Source: Nitriliruptoraceae bacterium (GTDB lineage: Bacteria; Actinomycetota; Nitriliruptoria; Nitriliruptorales; Nitriliruptoraceae). Taken from it: a stretch of DNA of 26,345 nucleotides. This document shows, in pieces, positions 25,569 to 26,345 of the stretch. The stretch lies in the NCBI GenBank assembly GCA_007120565.1, contig SKNK01000420.1, positions 1-26,345 on the forward strand, given 5' to 3'. The position numbers and the translations under genes are program-made. Each line of letters opens with the position of its first letter. Position 1 is the stretch's first letter. The notes under the pieces were generated by a model. That model did not search any database. It had not been told where the DNA came from and was given only the letters and a program-made list of their open reading frames with translations.

Positions 25569-26345
25569 GCGAAGATCCCCTCGATCCGCTCCTTGACGTC
25601 CGGGGTCAGCTTGGCCAGCGCATCGAGGGCGCCCATGTTGTCGTTGACCTGCTCCACCCGGGAAGCGCCGGTGATCACCGAGGAGACATCCGGGTTGGAC
25701 GCGCACCACGCGATGGACAGCTGCGCCAGCGTGACCCCCAACTCGTCGGCGACGTCCTTGAGCTGCTGAACCTGTGTGTTCGCCTGCTCGTCGGTGAGCC
25801 GGTCGCGCAACCAGTCGAAGCCCTTGAGTGCGCCTCGGCTGTCGTCGGGAACCCCGTCGAGGTACTTGCCGGTCAACAAGCCGGAGGCCAGCGGCGAGAA
25901 GGTGGTCGTACCGAGGCCGATGTCCTCGTAAAGGCGGGCGTACTCGTCCTCCACCCGCTCACGACGGAAGAGGTTGTACTCCGGCTGCTCGACCACCGGC
26001 TTGTGCCAACCGTGGCGGTCGGCGACGTCCCAGGCGGCCCGGATCTCGTCCGCGGTCCACTCCGAGGTGCCCCAGTACAGCGCCTTGCCGCGATCGATCG
26101 CGTCCGACATGGCACGTACGGTCTCTTCGATCGGCGTATCGGGATCGGCGCGGTGGCAGTAGATGAGGTCGAGGTGCTCCAGCCCGAAGCGCTCCAACGA
26201 TGCATCGATGGACTCGAGCAGGTACTTACGGTTCAGCGTGTTGCGGGTGTTGGGCCCGCCGTGCAGACCCCAGAAGAACTTGCTGGAGGCGAGGTAGCTG
26301 TGTCGGGGCCAGCCGAGGTTGCGGATCGTCTCACCCATGATCCGC
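25565..26345 (-). CDS. Aldo/keto reductase, 5'-truncated by the window edge
   Basis: An NADPH-dependent oxidoreductase of the AKR fold, close to the potassium-channel beta-subunit-like (KCNAB) branch. About 260 C-terminal residues are in the window; the ATG at 26338 is an internal codon, since family members continue upstream and the frame is open to the edge. Visible are the catalytic lysine in ASSKFFWG and histidine in YCHRAD; the catalytic Asp and Tyr lie in the missing part. TTTFSPLASGLLTGKY and the VITGASRVEQVNDN segment, which binds the cofactor phosphate, are typical. The stop overlaps the downstream 159-aa gene by 4 bp. The natural substrate is unknown. Confidence 0.9.
   Translation of the reverse strand, partial: RIMGETIRNLGWPRHSYLASSKFFWGLHGGPNTRNTLNRKYLLESIDASLERFGLEHLDLIYCHRADPDTPIEETVRAMSDAIDRGKALYWGTSEWTADEIRAAWDVADRHGWHKPVVEQPEYNLFRRERVEDEYARLYEDIGLGTTTFSPLASGLLTGKYLDGVPDDSRGALKGFDWLRDRLTDEQANTQVQQLKDVADELGVTLAQLSIAWCASNPDVSSVITGASRVEQVNDNMGALDALAKLTPDVKERIEGIFA

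Overview
The window is about 26 kb of dense, very GC-rich bacterial chromosome with short intergenic gaps, many GTG/TTG starts and no tRNA, rRNA, CRISPR array, insertion sequence or prophage that I can see. The gene content points to an actinobacterium: a LytR-CpsA-Psr envelope protein, a GuaB1-type IMPDH-related protein, a ferrochelatase with C-terminal cysteines, two RpoD-family sigma factors, and -10 elements of the TANNNT type. A deep-branching halotolerant lineage such as Nitriliruptoria is my guess, resting only on the acidic protein composition. The real taxon cannot be read from the sequence alone.

Layout. 1-860 (+) holds an AlkA-like DNA glycosylase. 907-9549 is a block on the minus strand. 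Read in transcription order it is: a 7TM-HD (PgpH/YqfF-like) phosphodiesterase overlapping an alkyltransferase-like protein by 4 bp; a gap of about 375 bp; sigma factor 2; a 13-bp hairpin; a YibE/F membrane protein; a short promoter region; and sigma factor 1, which overlaps a PBP4-type D-Ala-D-Ala carboxypeptidase lipoprotein by 17 bp. 9687-10628 (+) is pantothenate kinase, convergent with an alpha/beta hydrolase (10682-11614, -). 11748-18402 (+) carries an EamA transporter, a small membrane protein, ferrochelatase, a 91-aa unknown protein, a histidine phosphatase, and the cluster LCP protein / low-molecular-weight phosphatase / fructosamine-kinase-like protein. 18443-21013 (-) is the HrpB helicase. 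21120-24982 (+) is a close run of a PF04020 membrane protein, an M20 peptidase, a DUF4126 protein and GuaB1. 25089-26345 (-) is an unknown 159-aa protein overlapping a 5'-truncated aldo/keto reductase.

How the genes may work together. Most are housekeeping: envelope assembly (PBP4, LCP), CoA and heme synthesis, purine salvage, nucleotide second-messenger turnover, and alkylation repair (AlkA-like plus ATL). Two groupings stand out. The first is a pair of closely related region-1.1-bearing sigma factors around a YibE/F gene, one of them coupled to a PBP. The second is a phosphatase-kinase pair that family knowledge links to repair of glycated proteins. I found no defence or clearly novel multi-gene system. 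The findings below are modest and stated as such.
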